A stretch of 64,000 bases of DNA from CAZZCU01 sp964652825 (GTDB lineage Bacteria; Bdellovibrionota_B; Oligoflexia; Oligoflexales; CAZZCU01): positions 21,451-85,450 of the forward strand of contig CAZZCU010000009.1 of the NCBI GenBank assembly GCA_964652825.1. Reading direction: 5' to 3'. A program made the position numbers and the translations under genes. Position 1 is the first letter of the stretch. Each line of letters begins with the position of its first letter. The notes beneath the pieces are model-generated. The model did not search any database. It saw only the letters and a list, made by a program, of their open reading frames with translations, and was not told the DNA's origin. This document shows, piece by piece, positions 18,134-26,949 of this stretch.

Positions 18134-19231
18134 ATGCGGATAAGCAAGCTAGATGTATTTGCTTTGTACCTGCCGTTTCGTTTTCGTTTTACCCACGCCG
18201 CCGCCGCTCGCGACGCCAATCATTCGATATTTATTAGGTTGGAGGATCGTAACGGTAATGTCGGCTACGGCGAAGCAATTCCTCGCTCTTATCTTACCGG
18301 TGAAGATATTGACAGCGTCTTCATTGCTCTCAAGAAATTCTGGGACTCCTGGCTTTCGGGGTTGCTTATCGATCAAGGCAGTAATTTGCAGCAGACTTTG
18401 GGGATTCGCTGGCTGGAGTCGGATGCACAAAATAATCTTGCGGCATTTGGCGCGATTGACCTGGCTTTGCACGATCTTTGGTACAAAAATAAAAATCCAT
18501 CAGCGATTAAATCTGAATCGATCAGCGGTAATCGTGCGGATGTTTGCACCATTCCCCTGATTAGCAAGTATGCGATGCTTGGCGTTATACGTCTTGCCCG
18601 CGTCGCCGGTTTTCGGAAATTCAAATTTAAATTAAGCTCGCCTGATCAGGTGCGATTGATCGCGGATGCCTGCAAACATCTCGGTCCGGCAGCATTGACC
18701 GTGGTCGACGCCAACGCTGCCTTAACCTATGGCGATGCAGTACAGGTGGCTCTCGACTTAAAAAAAATGGGCGTCAATGTCTTTGAGCAGCCAATCGCGT
18801 CTTATTTATACGAAGAACTCGCCGCTATCGAGCAGCAAAGCGGTCTGCCGATCATGCTCGACGAGAGCTTATGTAGTCTTGAGCAGGCACGCCTGGCGGT
18901 GAAATTCGGCGCAGGTGGTATCTGGAACATCCGACTCGCCAAGAATGGTGGCATTGCTGGAGCGAGCGAATTGATGCGACTAGCCAAAAATCATGGTCGG
19001 CAAATTTACAATGGCTGTTTGGTGGGTGAGACGCATTTGTTGGCACAGGCTCAACAGTTTTTTGGCAAAATTAACGACGATATACTGGCGACGGAGGCCG
19101 GATTTGCGCGTTTGCTGCTGCGCCGTGATCCAATGCGACATTACAATTTCGGGGTTCCCGGTCATGGCGGACCGGATTTGAAGCGTCAACCGACCATGCA
19201 GCGACAGGCGACGTTTCTCGAGAAAAACTAG
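18134..19231 (+). CDS. enolase-superfamily enzyme (muconate-lactonizing/epimerase-like)
   Basis: A 365-residue protein with an N-terminal capping domain (GYGEAIPRSYLTGE) and a C-terminal barrel. The catalytic KxK is in FRKFKFKLS. Metal ligands are visible as VVDANAA (Asp), VFEQPI (Glu) and MLDESLCS (Asp). IRLAKNGGI supplies the second Lys. This places it in the MLE/dipeptide-epimerase/o-succinylbenzoate synthase subgroup. GCLVGETHLL is typical of the C-terminal capping loop. Coupling to a hydrolase and divergence from GH3/SDR genes suggests epimerisation of a peptide-like or amide metabolite; the reaction cannot be named from sequence alone. Confidence 0.83.
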   Translation: MRISKLDVFALYLPFRFRFTHAAAARDANHSIFIRLEDRNGNVGYGEAIPRSYLTGEDIDSVFIALKKFWDSWLSGLLIDQGSNLQQTLGIRWLESDAQNNLAAFGAIDLALHDLWYKNKNPSAIKSESISGNRADVCTIPLISKYAMLGVIRLARVAGFRKFKFKLSSPDQVRLIADACKHLGPAALTVVDANAALTYGDAVQVALDLKKMGVNVFEQPIASYLYEELAAIEQQSGLPIMLDESLCSLEQARLAVKFGAGGIWNIRLAKNGGIAGASELMRLAKNHGRQIYNGCLVGETHLLAQAQQFFGKINDDILATEAGFARLLLRRDPMRHYNFGVPGHGGPDLKRQPTMQRQATFLEKN

Positions 19232-19344
19232 GAATTGGCGATAATTGTCAGGAGGTGCCAGGCAATAACCGCCCCCGCGCCAATAATTAATCCCTGCAAC
19301 AGTAAAAAACCAAAGATGGTAATTGGCAATTTAATGGGTACCAT
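19228..19344 (-). CDS. possible 38-residue single-membrane-span small protein
   Basis: An ATG at 19344 starts a 38-codon frame ending at a TAG at 19228. Its start overlaps the stop of the preceding small gene by 14 bases, suggesting translational coupling. The product is short N-terminal basic (IKLP), then about 25 hydrophobic residues (ITIFGFLLLQGLIIGAGAV and onward), then a short polar tail: one membrane helix. The ribosome site is weak (GGTGG). It overlaps the end of the convergent enolase-superfamily gene by 4 bases. Function unknown, and the frame could be chance. Confidence 0.4.
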   Translation of the reverse strand: MVPIKLPITIFGFLLLQGLIIGAGAVIAWHLLTIIANS

Positions 19345-19648
19345 GGCGCCCACCCGTCCACCAATGCTCACTATGAGTCTCTTCAAACTGATTGGTTCTT
19401 GATTCGGTGTCGCTCAAATCATACAGATTGTCGCTGGCATTTGTTTGATGATCTTCGCGCTCGATAATAGCCAGCAAATATTTGCCGAGATCATGCGTTG
19501 TTTCAATCTCAAAAAAAGCTTGATAAGTATCCGTTTCCACCTGCGATTGTGTTGGCTCCCATCCTAACCAATCAGTGAAAATCGGATGATCACTAAACGA
19601 CGGTTGATTTGCAGTCTGCATTGTCTGCTTTCGGGAAAGTTGCGTCAT
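19331..19648 (-). CDS. small acidic hypothetical protein
   Basis: A 105-residue soluble protein, started at the ATG at 19648 because GGGG lies 6 bases upstream; a GTG 15 bases further out is also possible. It is rich in Asp, Glu, Thr and His, has a Trp pair near the end (HWWTGG) and no known motif. It overlaps a putative 38-residue membrane protein and stands alone between the enolase-superfamily gene and the hybrid kinase. The 263 bases between 19649 and 19911 show no gene. Confidence 0.45.
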   Translation of the reverse strand: MTQLSRKQTMQTANQPSFSDHPIFTDWLGWEPTQSQVETDTYQAFFEIETTHDLGKYLLAIIEREDHQTNASDNLYDLSDTESRTNQFEETHSEHWWTGGRHGTH

Positions 19649-19911
19649 GTTACACCCCAACACTTTAGCTATCCTTTAGACCAACACTCAATTCTGCGCT
19701 CGTAATGCCGCAGCACTCTCAAGGTGAGCAAACCTCATTCCACTTTTGCGAAAAAATCGCGTCGCGCTAGAACAATAGCTATTTTTAGCCTGTAAAAATT
19801 ATCTTGTTTTAACTGGTTGGTTTGAGTACCAGGCCATCTAGCATGGAAGTTGGATGCCTGCTGTTGCGTAAAGTCGTTGAGCCATAAGAGTTTTGCCGAG
19901 GTTGATGTCAC

Positions 19912-22407
19912 TTGTTGAATCAAAAAGATCGTAACCTGCACTTGCTAGTACTGCTGATATTTTTCATTGCGTATGTTCTTGCGGCGGAATTTGGTCATGC
20001 GATTACTTTTTCCACCTGGCGTTTTGCCGCGGTGTGGCTCCCTAGCGGCTTGCTAGTCGCGGCTTTGATTCGCGCGCATGTATCTCATTGGTTGCCGATT
20101 CTTGTAACTGCACTGGTCGCCAATTTATTTTCCGACATATTTCTGCATGAGCGATCAACGATGATTGCTGTTCTGTTTGGACTCGTAAATATTTCTGAGG
20201 CTGTGATCGGCGCCGGCTTGATACGTTCCAGACATGAGCCGGAATTTTATCTCAATGACGTGCAGTCCGTAGTTGATTTTCTAGTGTTTCCAACCTTGCT
20301 TGCTACCGGGATTGTGGCTTCGATCGGCGCGATCTTGGTAATGAGTATCGATAACATGTCTAATCTCTATGACAACTTTATGTTTTGGTGGATGGGTCAT
20401 GCGATGGGTGTCATGATCATGGCGCCGTTTACGTTGTTGATAACCAGTTATCTAAGTGGCCGATGGCGGCCTGAACTGAGCTTACCTAGAGTCGCCCTGG
20501 TAACTGCGGTGTTCAGCGTCTTCCTTTTTGTTGTGACCATGGTATTTGCAAACGACACGGAACTTACGTTCATTCCATTCGCGTTGCTGGTGGGAATCGC
20601 GGTTTTGTTGGGCTCGCGTGGTGCGGTCGTGGGTGGATTTATTCTTTCGATTATCTGCGCGTGGTGCGTGTCCCGTCAGATCGGACCGTTTGCCGACGGC
20701 GGACACATGCAAATGATGACCGTGTCGCAGTTTTATATCGGTGCAAGTTCGTTTACTGCTTTGATGGTGAGTGCGCTCATTGATCAACGTAATCAGTCAG
20801 AAGATAAGTTGCGCCTCAGCGAGAGCCGTTTTCGTGACCTAGCGGTGCGTTCGCCGGTTGGCATCATTCAGACGAATATGGCCGGTATGATTACTTTCAT
20901 TAATCAGAAATGCTGCGAGATTATTCGCCGCTCTGCGGCGGATGTTGAAGGCAAGAACTGGATTGAAATTATTTACCATGAAGATCGGATGAAGTTTCGG
21001 ATCCTATGGCAGCGCGCCATGGCGCGACGTTGTGATGCCGAGGCTGAGTTTCGGTTATATACGAGCCAGTCGGGCTTGGATCCGATTTGGGTAAAAGGGA
21101 CTTTAAGTCCGGTGACTGATCCTGCCACCGGCACTTATGCCTGCCTAAGTTCGATCACTGATATATCCAATATTATCGAGAAGGAGAGGGAGCTGCTGGC
21201 CAGCGAGGCGAAAGTACGAGCCTATGCCGAGCAGTTGCTGCAGGCGAAGGAACACGCTGAGTCGGCAAATGCCGCGAAAGATCGATTTTTGGCGACGGTG
21301 AGTCACGAAATACGAACACCCATGACCGGCATTATTGGTATCAGTGAGCTTGTACTGGATTCTGAATTGACTGGTAAGCAACGTGAATACATTCAGATGG
21401 TGCATCGATCCGCGCAGTGTTTGTTACATATAATCAACGATATTCTTGATCTGACCAAGATTGAGTCCGGTCATTTGGAAATGCACGCCGAGGATGTCGA
21501 TATCAATGTTTTGCTCAGGGACATTTATAATTTCTTCACCGTAAAATCGGCGGAGACCAACATTAAATTGCTTTATGACGTGGATCTTCCGGACGCCAAG
21601 ATTGTCTGCGACAGCATGCGACTTCGGCAAATCCTGATGAATTTGGTTGGTAATGCTTTTAAGTTTACCGAAAAGGGTTATGTCAAAATCTACGCCCGCA
21701 TGGTGGCGAATCATTTGCTGGTTCATGTCGAGGATACTGGTATCGGCATAGCGAAAAGTAATTGGCACAAAGTTTTTGAGCCATTTTTACAAGCTAGCTC
21801 AGGTACAGCGCGCAAGTATGGTGGCAGTGGGCTTGGTCTGGCCATTACCCAAAAGCTTGTCAAGCTTATGCAGGGATCGATTGATTTTGACAGTCAGGAG
21901 AATGTGGGCAGTATCTTTAGGTTATCGTTACCGGCGCGTCTGGTCGTGCCCAAAGATGAAAGTACTGTGGTAGAGGCGTCGGTCATTTGCCCCAAAGTGG
22001 ATAATCGCAAGAATGTATGCAAAAAGAACAGTGAAATTCTGCTGGCCGAAGACAATGAAGTTAATCAGATTCTTGCCAAAGCGATTCTCGAACAATACGG
22101 CTGTATAGTTACGATTGCTAAAAATGGTAATGAAGCGGTGTCCATGTTCAAGGACAAGCATTTTGATCTGGTATTGATGGATATCGAGATGCCTGATCTT
22201 GATGGCGTTGGAGCCACGAAAGTTATTCGTCAAACGGAAAAGGACACACATCATCATACGCCGATTGTTGCTATGACGGCGCACGTTCTGCCCCAGTATG
22301 AGCAGATGTGCCTACAATCAGGTATGGATTCTTACTTATCCAAGCCAATCAATCGCGAAAAATTGGCGATGATTTTGGGGAAATACTTGCCGCACAGTTT
22401 CTACTGA
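19912..22407 (+). CDS. hybrid sensor histidine kinase: MASE1-PAS-HisKA-HATPase-REC
   Basis: An 831-residue membrane kinase. Residues about 5-285 form a MASE1-like bundle of eight or so membrane segments (WRFAAVWLPSGLLVAAL). A PAS domain follows (about 305-420), then a coiled linker, HisKA with VSHEIRTPM (phospho-acceptor H465), HATPase with NLVGNAFKFTEKG, VEDTGIGI and GSGLGLAI, and a receiver ending the protein with phospho-acceptor D757 in LMDIEMPD. The frame has no early ATG: a stop lies 9 bases upstream and the first candidate is TTG at 19912 with GAGG 10 bases before it. No cognate output regulator is adjacent. The 3' end overlaps the convergent phosphoesterase by 59 bases. Confidence 0.92.
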   Translation: MLNQKDRNLHLLVLLIFFIAYVLAAEFGHAITFSTWRFAAVWLPSGLLVAALIRAHVSHWLPILVTALVANLFSDIFLHERSTMIAVLFGLVNISEAVIGAGLIRSRHEPEFYLNDVQSVVDFLVFPTLLATGIVASIGAILVMSIDNMSNLYDNFMFWWMGHAMGVMIMAPFTLLITSYLSGRWRPELSLPRVALVTAVFSVFLFVVTMVFANDTELTFIPFALLVGIAVLLGSRGAVVGGFILSIICAWCVSRQIGPFADGGHMQMMTVSQFYIGASSFTALMVSALIDQRNQSEDKLRLSESRFRDLAVRSPVGIIQTNMAGMITFINQKCCEIIRRSAADVEGKNWIEIIYHEDRMKFRILWQRAMARRCDAEAEFRLYTSQSGLDPIWVKGTLSPVTDPATGTYACLSSITDISNIIEKERELLASEAKVRAYAEQLLQAKEHAESANAAKDRFLATVSHEIRTPMTGIIGISELVLDSELTGKQREYIQMVHRSAQCLLHIINDILDLTKIESGHLEMHAEDVDINVLLRDIYNFFTVKSAETNIKLLYDVDLPDAKIVCDSMRLRQILMNLVGNAFKFTEKGYVKIYARMVANHLLVHVEDTGIGIAKSNWHKVFEPFLQASSGTARKYGGSGLGLAITQKLVKLMQGSIDFDSQENVGSIFRLSLPARLVVPKDESTVVEASVICPKVDNRKNVCKKNSEILLAEDNEVNQILAKAILEQYGCIVTIAKNGNEAVSMFKDKHFDLVLMDIEMPDLDGVGATKVIRQTEKDTHHHTPIVAMTAHVLPQYEQMCLQSGMDSYLSKPINREKLAMILGKYLPHSFY

Positions 22408-23260
22408 ATTGTAACTTTCTTTCTTTGATGCCGACGGAGCATTGGCTCTGATTTGTTTTGGCATGTACGAAGTTAAGTTGGATATCGTCAGCTTCCGTAT
22501 CGATATCCATTCTGACCCAAAATGCCGCCGGCTGGAACAACCAACGGGTTTGTACATGTACGTCTCGATCAACGTGATTGACCGGCGAGGCATTCAGAAA
22601 TTCATGAGTGGCCCCGGAAACAATCATCGGCAATTCATCAAGCGTCAAAAGGCTGGCGATATGGTCATGGCCCACAATTAATGCGTCGATCTTATGCTTA
22701 TGTTTGAGAATAATGGGCAAGACATTTTTATGGAATTTTTCTCGCTCTTTCCATTTATGATTCTTGGTGATTGAAAAGGGTGGGTGGTGGAAAACCAGAA
22801 AATTAAATTTAGCCTGCGAGTTCTCCAGATTGATATCGAGCCATGTAGCTTGCTCACTGGCGGTAGAGGTATTGTCTGAATTCAAAACGAGAAAGCGTAG
22901 GTCGGTGCCGATGTCTTGCACATAGTATTCACCGGGCATTTTGAAGTATTTGACTTCGGCGTCATAGCCGCCATGATGATTGCCGATGGCGACGACGGGG
23001 AAACGAAATTCAGTCCAGGGGCGCCAGGCGAGCTCATAGGTTCCGATATAGAGATTATCGCCAGGTAGGATAAGATCGGTTATGCCGTTTTTGCTGATGG
23101 AGTCCCTGACGCCGCGCGTATGACTATTCCAGAGCCCGGCGTCACCAATAATGGCAAAACTGTGTGCGTCGGCAAGCAATCTGCCGGTGGGTCCGGCAAG
23201 CAGAAGTAAAAACCCTAATGTGGCGATAAACGGCAACGGAACTTGCGTTAATCTTTTCAT
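22349..23260 (-). CDS. exported metallophosphoesterase (calcineurin-like)
   Basis: A 303-residue protein with a signal peptide. Metal-binding motifs appear in order: IIGDAG, LPGDNLY, AIGNHHG (instead of the usual GNHD), FHHPPFS and VGHDHIASL. These are the five signatures of the purple acid phosphatase/calcineurin fold, so it probably hydrolyses phosphoesters outside the cytoplasm. The last roughly 20 codons lie inside the coding end of the convergent hybrid kinase, an unusually long tail-to-tail overlap. Confidence 0.88.
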   Translation of the reverse strand: MKRLTQVPLPFIATLGFLLLLAGPTGRLLADAHSFAIIGDAGLWNSHTRGVRDSISKNGITDLILPGDNLYIGTYELAWRPWTEFRFPVVAIGNHHGGYDAEVKYFKMPGEYYVQDIGTDLRFLVLNSDNTSTASEQATWLDINLENSQAKFNFLVFHHPPFSITKNHKWKEREKFHKNVLPIILKHKHKIDALIVGHDHIASLLTLDELPMIVSGATHEFLNASPVNHVDRDVHVQTRWLFQPAAFWVRMDIDTEADDIQLNFVHAKTNQSQCSVGIKERKLQFSRNCAASISPKSSPIFRD

Positions 23261-23331
23261 GAGGCACCTCTGGATTTGGATTAATCGGTTATTGGGCCAA
23301 GCTTAGCTGGTCGGTAAAGCCGTGACAAGCA

Positions 23332-24615
23332 TTACAATACGGTTTGTGTCCAGCTCTCAATCATGCTGCGGATGGCGAGTTCGCCGGTGTAGTTGCCGCA
23401 AATAATGTTGCCGGGTTGTGCGCACCAATCTTGTGTGGCGATGCTCCAGGTGTCGCGGAGATTGCGTTCGTACACCGGGATGGCTTGTGGCCAACGATGA
23501 ATGATCTGCATGGGAATCTCCCAGGTCGTATCATGAATGAGGCGAAGACTTTCCTGAACGACTGTGGTGATCCTAGCATCATCCCAGGATATGACCTCAG
23601 GATGGCGTGTGCCCCCGAGCATGATCGTAAAAACGGCGATGTTGCTGTTGTTGTCATTGCGTCCGCTAAACGTCGCTGAGGTGTAGAGAACGCCTAACAT
23701 ATTCAAATTTTCTCGTGCCGGTACCAGAAAACCCACGCCTGGCGGATTCTGGGCTGGTGTTTGCGGTCGCGCAAAAACAGTCACGGAAACCATGGGAGCA
23801 TATCGAATCTTATGCAGCGCAGTGGACGTTGTCGGTGCGGCTTTGTTCAATAGCAGTGCGGCCGCTGGTGCTGGAACACATAAGATCGTATTGGCATCCG
23901 AACGAATGCTAGCGTCAGTACTCAGCTTCATGGTGACCTGTGGATGCTGGTTGAGATAGGTCGCAAGTTTATCGATGATTTCCTGCATGCCGCCAGCGGG
24001 AGCCGTCATGCGGATGGTATCGTGTTTTTTAATATGATCGCGATTGAAAACTCGTCTACGCAATCTGTCGGTGATCAAGCTGTGGCCGTCGCGGCAGCGT
24101 AATTGCGGATAGGTTGCGTCTAAATCAAGTTCATAAGGATCGGCTGCATAAATGCCCGTGGTGAAAGGATTGAGCAGATAATCGGTCGCTGCTTGGCCGA
24201 GATGATGTGCGCTCCAGGCCCCAAGGGATAGTTCATGGTCATGGCTGATGGCGCGTCGGAACAAAGTCCGTAGTCCCATGCCGATGAGTTCATGGATTTG
24301 TAACGGGAATCGTTGCAGGCGTTTGTTTCGCACAATAAACCGCGCCGATGCCTTGGGGTCGGCGTTGAGAAGATTGATGCCAAGATTTGCACAAAATTCG
24401 CGAACGCAATCATTGGCGCGAATCGAGGTCGCGGCACTTTCCGCTAATCCATATGGTGTTTGCTGCGTGGCAATCAAACCGCCCAAGCGCGATGATTTTT
24501 CGTACAACGTCACGCGATAGCCGGCTTTGGCGGCGAAGTAAGCGGCAATCAGGCCGGAGATACCGCCACCGAAGACGTCTGCTTGGCGGATGTTGCGATC
24601 AATTTGGCCCAGCAT
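23332..24615 (-). CDS. hemG: protoporphyrinogen oxidase, HemY/PgoX type
   Basis: A 427-residue flavoprotein that oxidises protoporphyrinogen IX to protoporphyrin IX. VFGGGISGLIAAYFAAKAG is the FAD-binding Rossmann motif, followed by YEKSSRLGG. The C-terminal NYTGELAIRSMIES is the second FAD contact. The ATG at 24615 overlaps the end of hemH by 17 bases and is preferred over longer upstream starts lying deep within hemH. It is the last gene of the ten-gene heme operon. The family uses oxygen, in contrast with the oxygen-independent HemN of the preceding step. Confidence 0.9.
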   Translation of the reverse strand: MLGQIDRNIRQADVFGGGISGLIAAYFAAKAGYRVTLYEKSSRLGGLIATQQTPYGLAESAATSIRANDCVREFCANLGINLLNADPKASARFIVRNKRLQRFPLQIHELIGMGLRTLFRRAISHDHELSLGAWSAHHLGQAATDYLLNPFTTGIYAADPYELDLDATYPQLRCRDGHSLITDRLRRRVFNRDHIKKHDTIRMTAPAGGMQEIIDKLATYLNQHPQVTMKLSTDASIRSDANTILCVPAPAAALLLNKAAPTTSTALHKIRYAPMVSVTVFARPQTPAQNPPGVGFLVPARENLNMLGVLYTSATFSGRNDNNSNIAVFTIMLGGTRHPEVISWDDARITTVVQESLRLIHDTTWEIPMQIIHRWPQAIPVYERNLRDTWSIATQDWCAQPGNIICGNYTGELAIRSMIESWTQTVL

Positions 24616-25573
24616 GCGGCGCCGTTGTATATTTAGTGATGACGTCAGCCAGAACGTCGGCGAAGCGAGGGTCGTCATTGAAAGTCGGGACACGTCGATA
24701 GTCGATGATACCGGCTTGCTCGCTGATTTTTGCGTATTCGATATCCAGTTCGTAAAGTGTCTCGATATGATCGCTGACAAAACTCACCGGCACCACCACC
24801 AGATTGCGAATACCTTCCCGCGCTAGTCGTTTAATCTCGTCGTCGATGTGCGGGCCCAGCCAGGGCAGAGGGCCATTGCGTGACTGGAACGCCAGCGACC
24901 AATTATGACTGAGCTTGGTTGCGGCGCCTTTCACGGTCTGCTCGATATGCTGCGGATAGGGATCGCCTTTAGCGATAATTTTCATCGGCAGCGAATGCGC
25001 CGAAAATAAAACGTGCGTTTGCGTTAACGGCAAGCTTTCGCATACCGCCGCCAGTTGTTCCCTTACCAGCTCAATATATTTTGGCTCGTCGTGCCACTTC
25101 TCAATGCAGACGAGCTCGGGCTGCCAGTTTAGCTGGTGCAGAGCGCGGCGCAGGTTATTCAGACAGGAGCCTGTGGTGGTGGTGGAAAACTGCGGAAAAA
25201 GCGCGAGAACAACAATGCGCTTATATTCATGTGTGCGCATGGCGCGCAAAGTATCTTCGATAAAAGGCGGGGCGTAATTCATGCCGATCCAAACCTTTGC
25301 ATCCTGTCCCCGGCTTCGTAGCCGTTCTTGTAACAGCCCGGCCTGACGCTCAGTCCAATATCGTTGCGGTGAGCCACCGCCGATCATGGCATACATGCGT
25401 TTTGATTGTTTGGTTTTCAGGAAAACAATAATGCGAGCTAAAATCCAAGCGAGCCAACGCGGCATACCACTGAGTACATTTGGATCGTTGAACAAACGCA
25501 TTAGGAATGGTTTTACGTCGTCATTGGTCTCCGGGCCGCCGAAGTTAAGCAGGAGAATCGCGGTGTCTTTCAT
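24599..25573 (-). CDS. hemH: ferrochelatase
   Basis: A 324-residue enzyme inserting ferrous iron into protoporphyrin IX, the final step to protoheme. Typical landmarks are LLLNFGGPE at the start, GGGSPQRYWT, ALFPQFSTTTTGS, the catalytic His region LFSAHSLPM, and FVSDHIETLYELDIEY with the conserved acidic residues. No C-terminal iron-sulphur cysteines are seen, so it is the cluster-free type. It begins 2 bases after hemN and overlaps hemG by 17 bases. Confidence 0.96.
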   Translation of the reverse strand: MKDTAILLLNFGGPETNDDVKPFLMRLFNDPNVLSGMPRWLAWILARIIVFLKTKQSKRMYAMIGGGSPQRYWTERQAGLLQERLRSRGQDAKVWIGMNYAPPFIEDTLRAMRTHEYKRIVVLALFPQFSTTTTGSCLNNLRRALHQLNWQPELVCIEKWHDEPKYIELVREQLAAVCESLPLTQTHVLFSAHSLPMKIIAKGDPYPQHIEQTVKGAATKLSHNWSLAFQSRNGPLPWLGPHIDDEIKRLAREGIRNLVVVPVSFVSDHIETLYELDIEYAKISEQAGIIDYRRVPTFNDDPRFADVLADVITKYTTAPHAGPN

Positions 25574-25575
25574 GC

Positions 25576-26949
25576 TTACACCGTCTTGCTGAATTGAGTG
25601 GCTTGGTTTTGGGCGCGATGCAGCCGCGCATCAAAGATCATGCCGACATTGCGAATGAATGGCCGTCCTTGTTCGGTTATGCGAACGTGATCATCCCGTA
25701 ACTCGATGATGCCATCATTGGCCAGATCAGCTAATTGCTTTTGCATGGTCTGCAAATGTCGGGTTGTTGGATCGTTCTCAGACCAGGATGTTTCAAACTT
25801 GGTCATGAGATTTAATATGTGTGTACGTATTGCCTCGTCTTCTTCGCTCAGCAGGTGACCACGTAAGATAGGTAGTTCGCCCTTGGCGATCGCTGCCTGA
25901 TAGCGTTCCAGTGATTTTTCATTCTGGATGAATGCCGACCATGAATCACTGATCGCCGAAACACCCAAACCGATTAGCGGTACAATCGGTTTGGTGGTAT
26001 AACCCATGAAATTGCGGAATAACGTACGTTCTTGCGTCGCCTGCCAGAGCTTATCGCCAGGCAAAGCGAAATGATCCATGCCGATCTCCAGATATCCGGC
26101 GCTTTCAAGGTTTTGGCGACCCAGCTCGTACAAACGACGCTTGGCTTTGCCGTCGGGAAGGTCCGCTTCCGTAAAGCGTCGTTGGCTTGGTTTGATCCAT
26201 GGCACATGTGCATAGCTGTAAAAGGCAATTCGCTCGGGACGCAGTCGCAGTACGGCCTGAAATGTCTGTTCAATGCTGGCTTCGGTTTGTTTTGGTAAGC
26301 CGTAGATGAGATCGAAATTGATGCTGGTGTAACCGATGGCGCGCGCTGCCGCGACGACTTTGGCAACGCCGGCTTCGGGTTGGATGCGATTCACGATTTC
26401 CTGCACGGTCGGATCAAAGTCCTGAATACCCATGCTGACGCGCCGAAACCCGACATCGTAAAGCACTTGCAACTGCTCACTGTTGGTAACGCGCGGGTCC
26501 ACTTCAATAGAAAATTCCGCTCCCGACTGTACATCGCAATGAGCAAGAATCCCGTCCATCAACCGGCGCAACTCTTGGGCGGAGAGAAAAGTCGGTGTGC
26601 CGCCACCTAAATGAATCTCGCTAATCGCGATAGTTTCACGTTGCAGTTGTCGACGATACAAATGCCACTCGGCAAGAACACTCTCAATGTAGGGTATTGC
26701 CACCGCATGATTTTTGGTAATGCGCGTGTTGCAGCCACAGTAAGTGCACAGCGTTTCGCAAAAAGGAATGTGAATGTAGAGCGCAGAGCCTTGGCCGGTT
26801 GACTGGGTCGATACGGCCTTGTTGACAGTCTTAAACCACGTGGCGCTATCCGGGGTTTTATCCCAAAACGGTACGGTCGGATAACTGGTGTAGCGGGGAC
26901 CGGGGACGTTGTATTTTTCCAGCAGTTGATTGGTTGCGATTTTGGTCAT
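25576..26949 (-). CDS. hemN: oxygen-independent coproporphyrinogen III oxidase
   Basis: A 457-residue radical-SAM enzyme converting coproporphyrinogen III to protoporphyrinogen IX. The cluster motif is C64-ETL-C68-TY-C71, followed by GCN. YTSYPTVPFWD at the N-terminus and the C-terminal RPFIRNVGMIFD identify true HemN rather than HemW, which lacks those extensions. Its ATG shares one base with the hemE stop. No hemF is present in the cluster. Confidence 0.95.
   Translation of the reverse strand: MTKIATNQLLEKYNVPGPRYTSYPTVPFWDKTPDSATWFKTVNKAVSTQSTGQGSALYIHIPFCETLCTYCGCNTRITKNHAVAIPYIESVLAEWHLYRRQLQRETIAISEIHLGGGTPTFLSAQELRRLMDGILAHCDVQSGAEFSIEVDPRVTNSEQLQVLYDVGFRRVSMGIQDFDPTVQEIVNRIQPEAGVAKVVAAARAIGYTSINFDLIYGLPKQTEASIEQTFQAVLRLRPERIAFYSYAHVPWIKPSQRRFTEADLPDGKAKRRLYELGRQNLESAGYLEIGMDHFALPGDKLWQATQERTLFRNFMGYTTKPIVPLIGLGVSAISDSWSAFIQNEKSLERYQAAIAKGELPILRGHLLSEEDEAIRTHILNLMTKFETSWSENDPTTRHLQTMQKQLADLANDGIIELRDDHVRITEQGRPFIRNVGMIFDARLHRAQNQATQFSKTV

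Noticed and set aside
19912..22407. Pairing of the hybrid kinase with the heme-operon response regulator
   Set aside because: The regulator already overlaps its own kinase gene, and the hybrid kinase has its own receiver and lies in a separate convergent transcript.
24616..24780. Longer hemG start inside hemH
   Set aside because: The FAD-binding motif follows the ATG at 24615 at the normal distance, and the extra segment is hemH coding in another frame.
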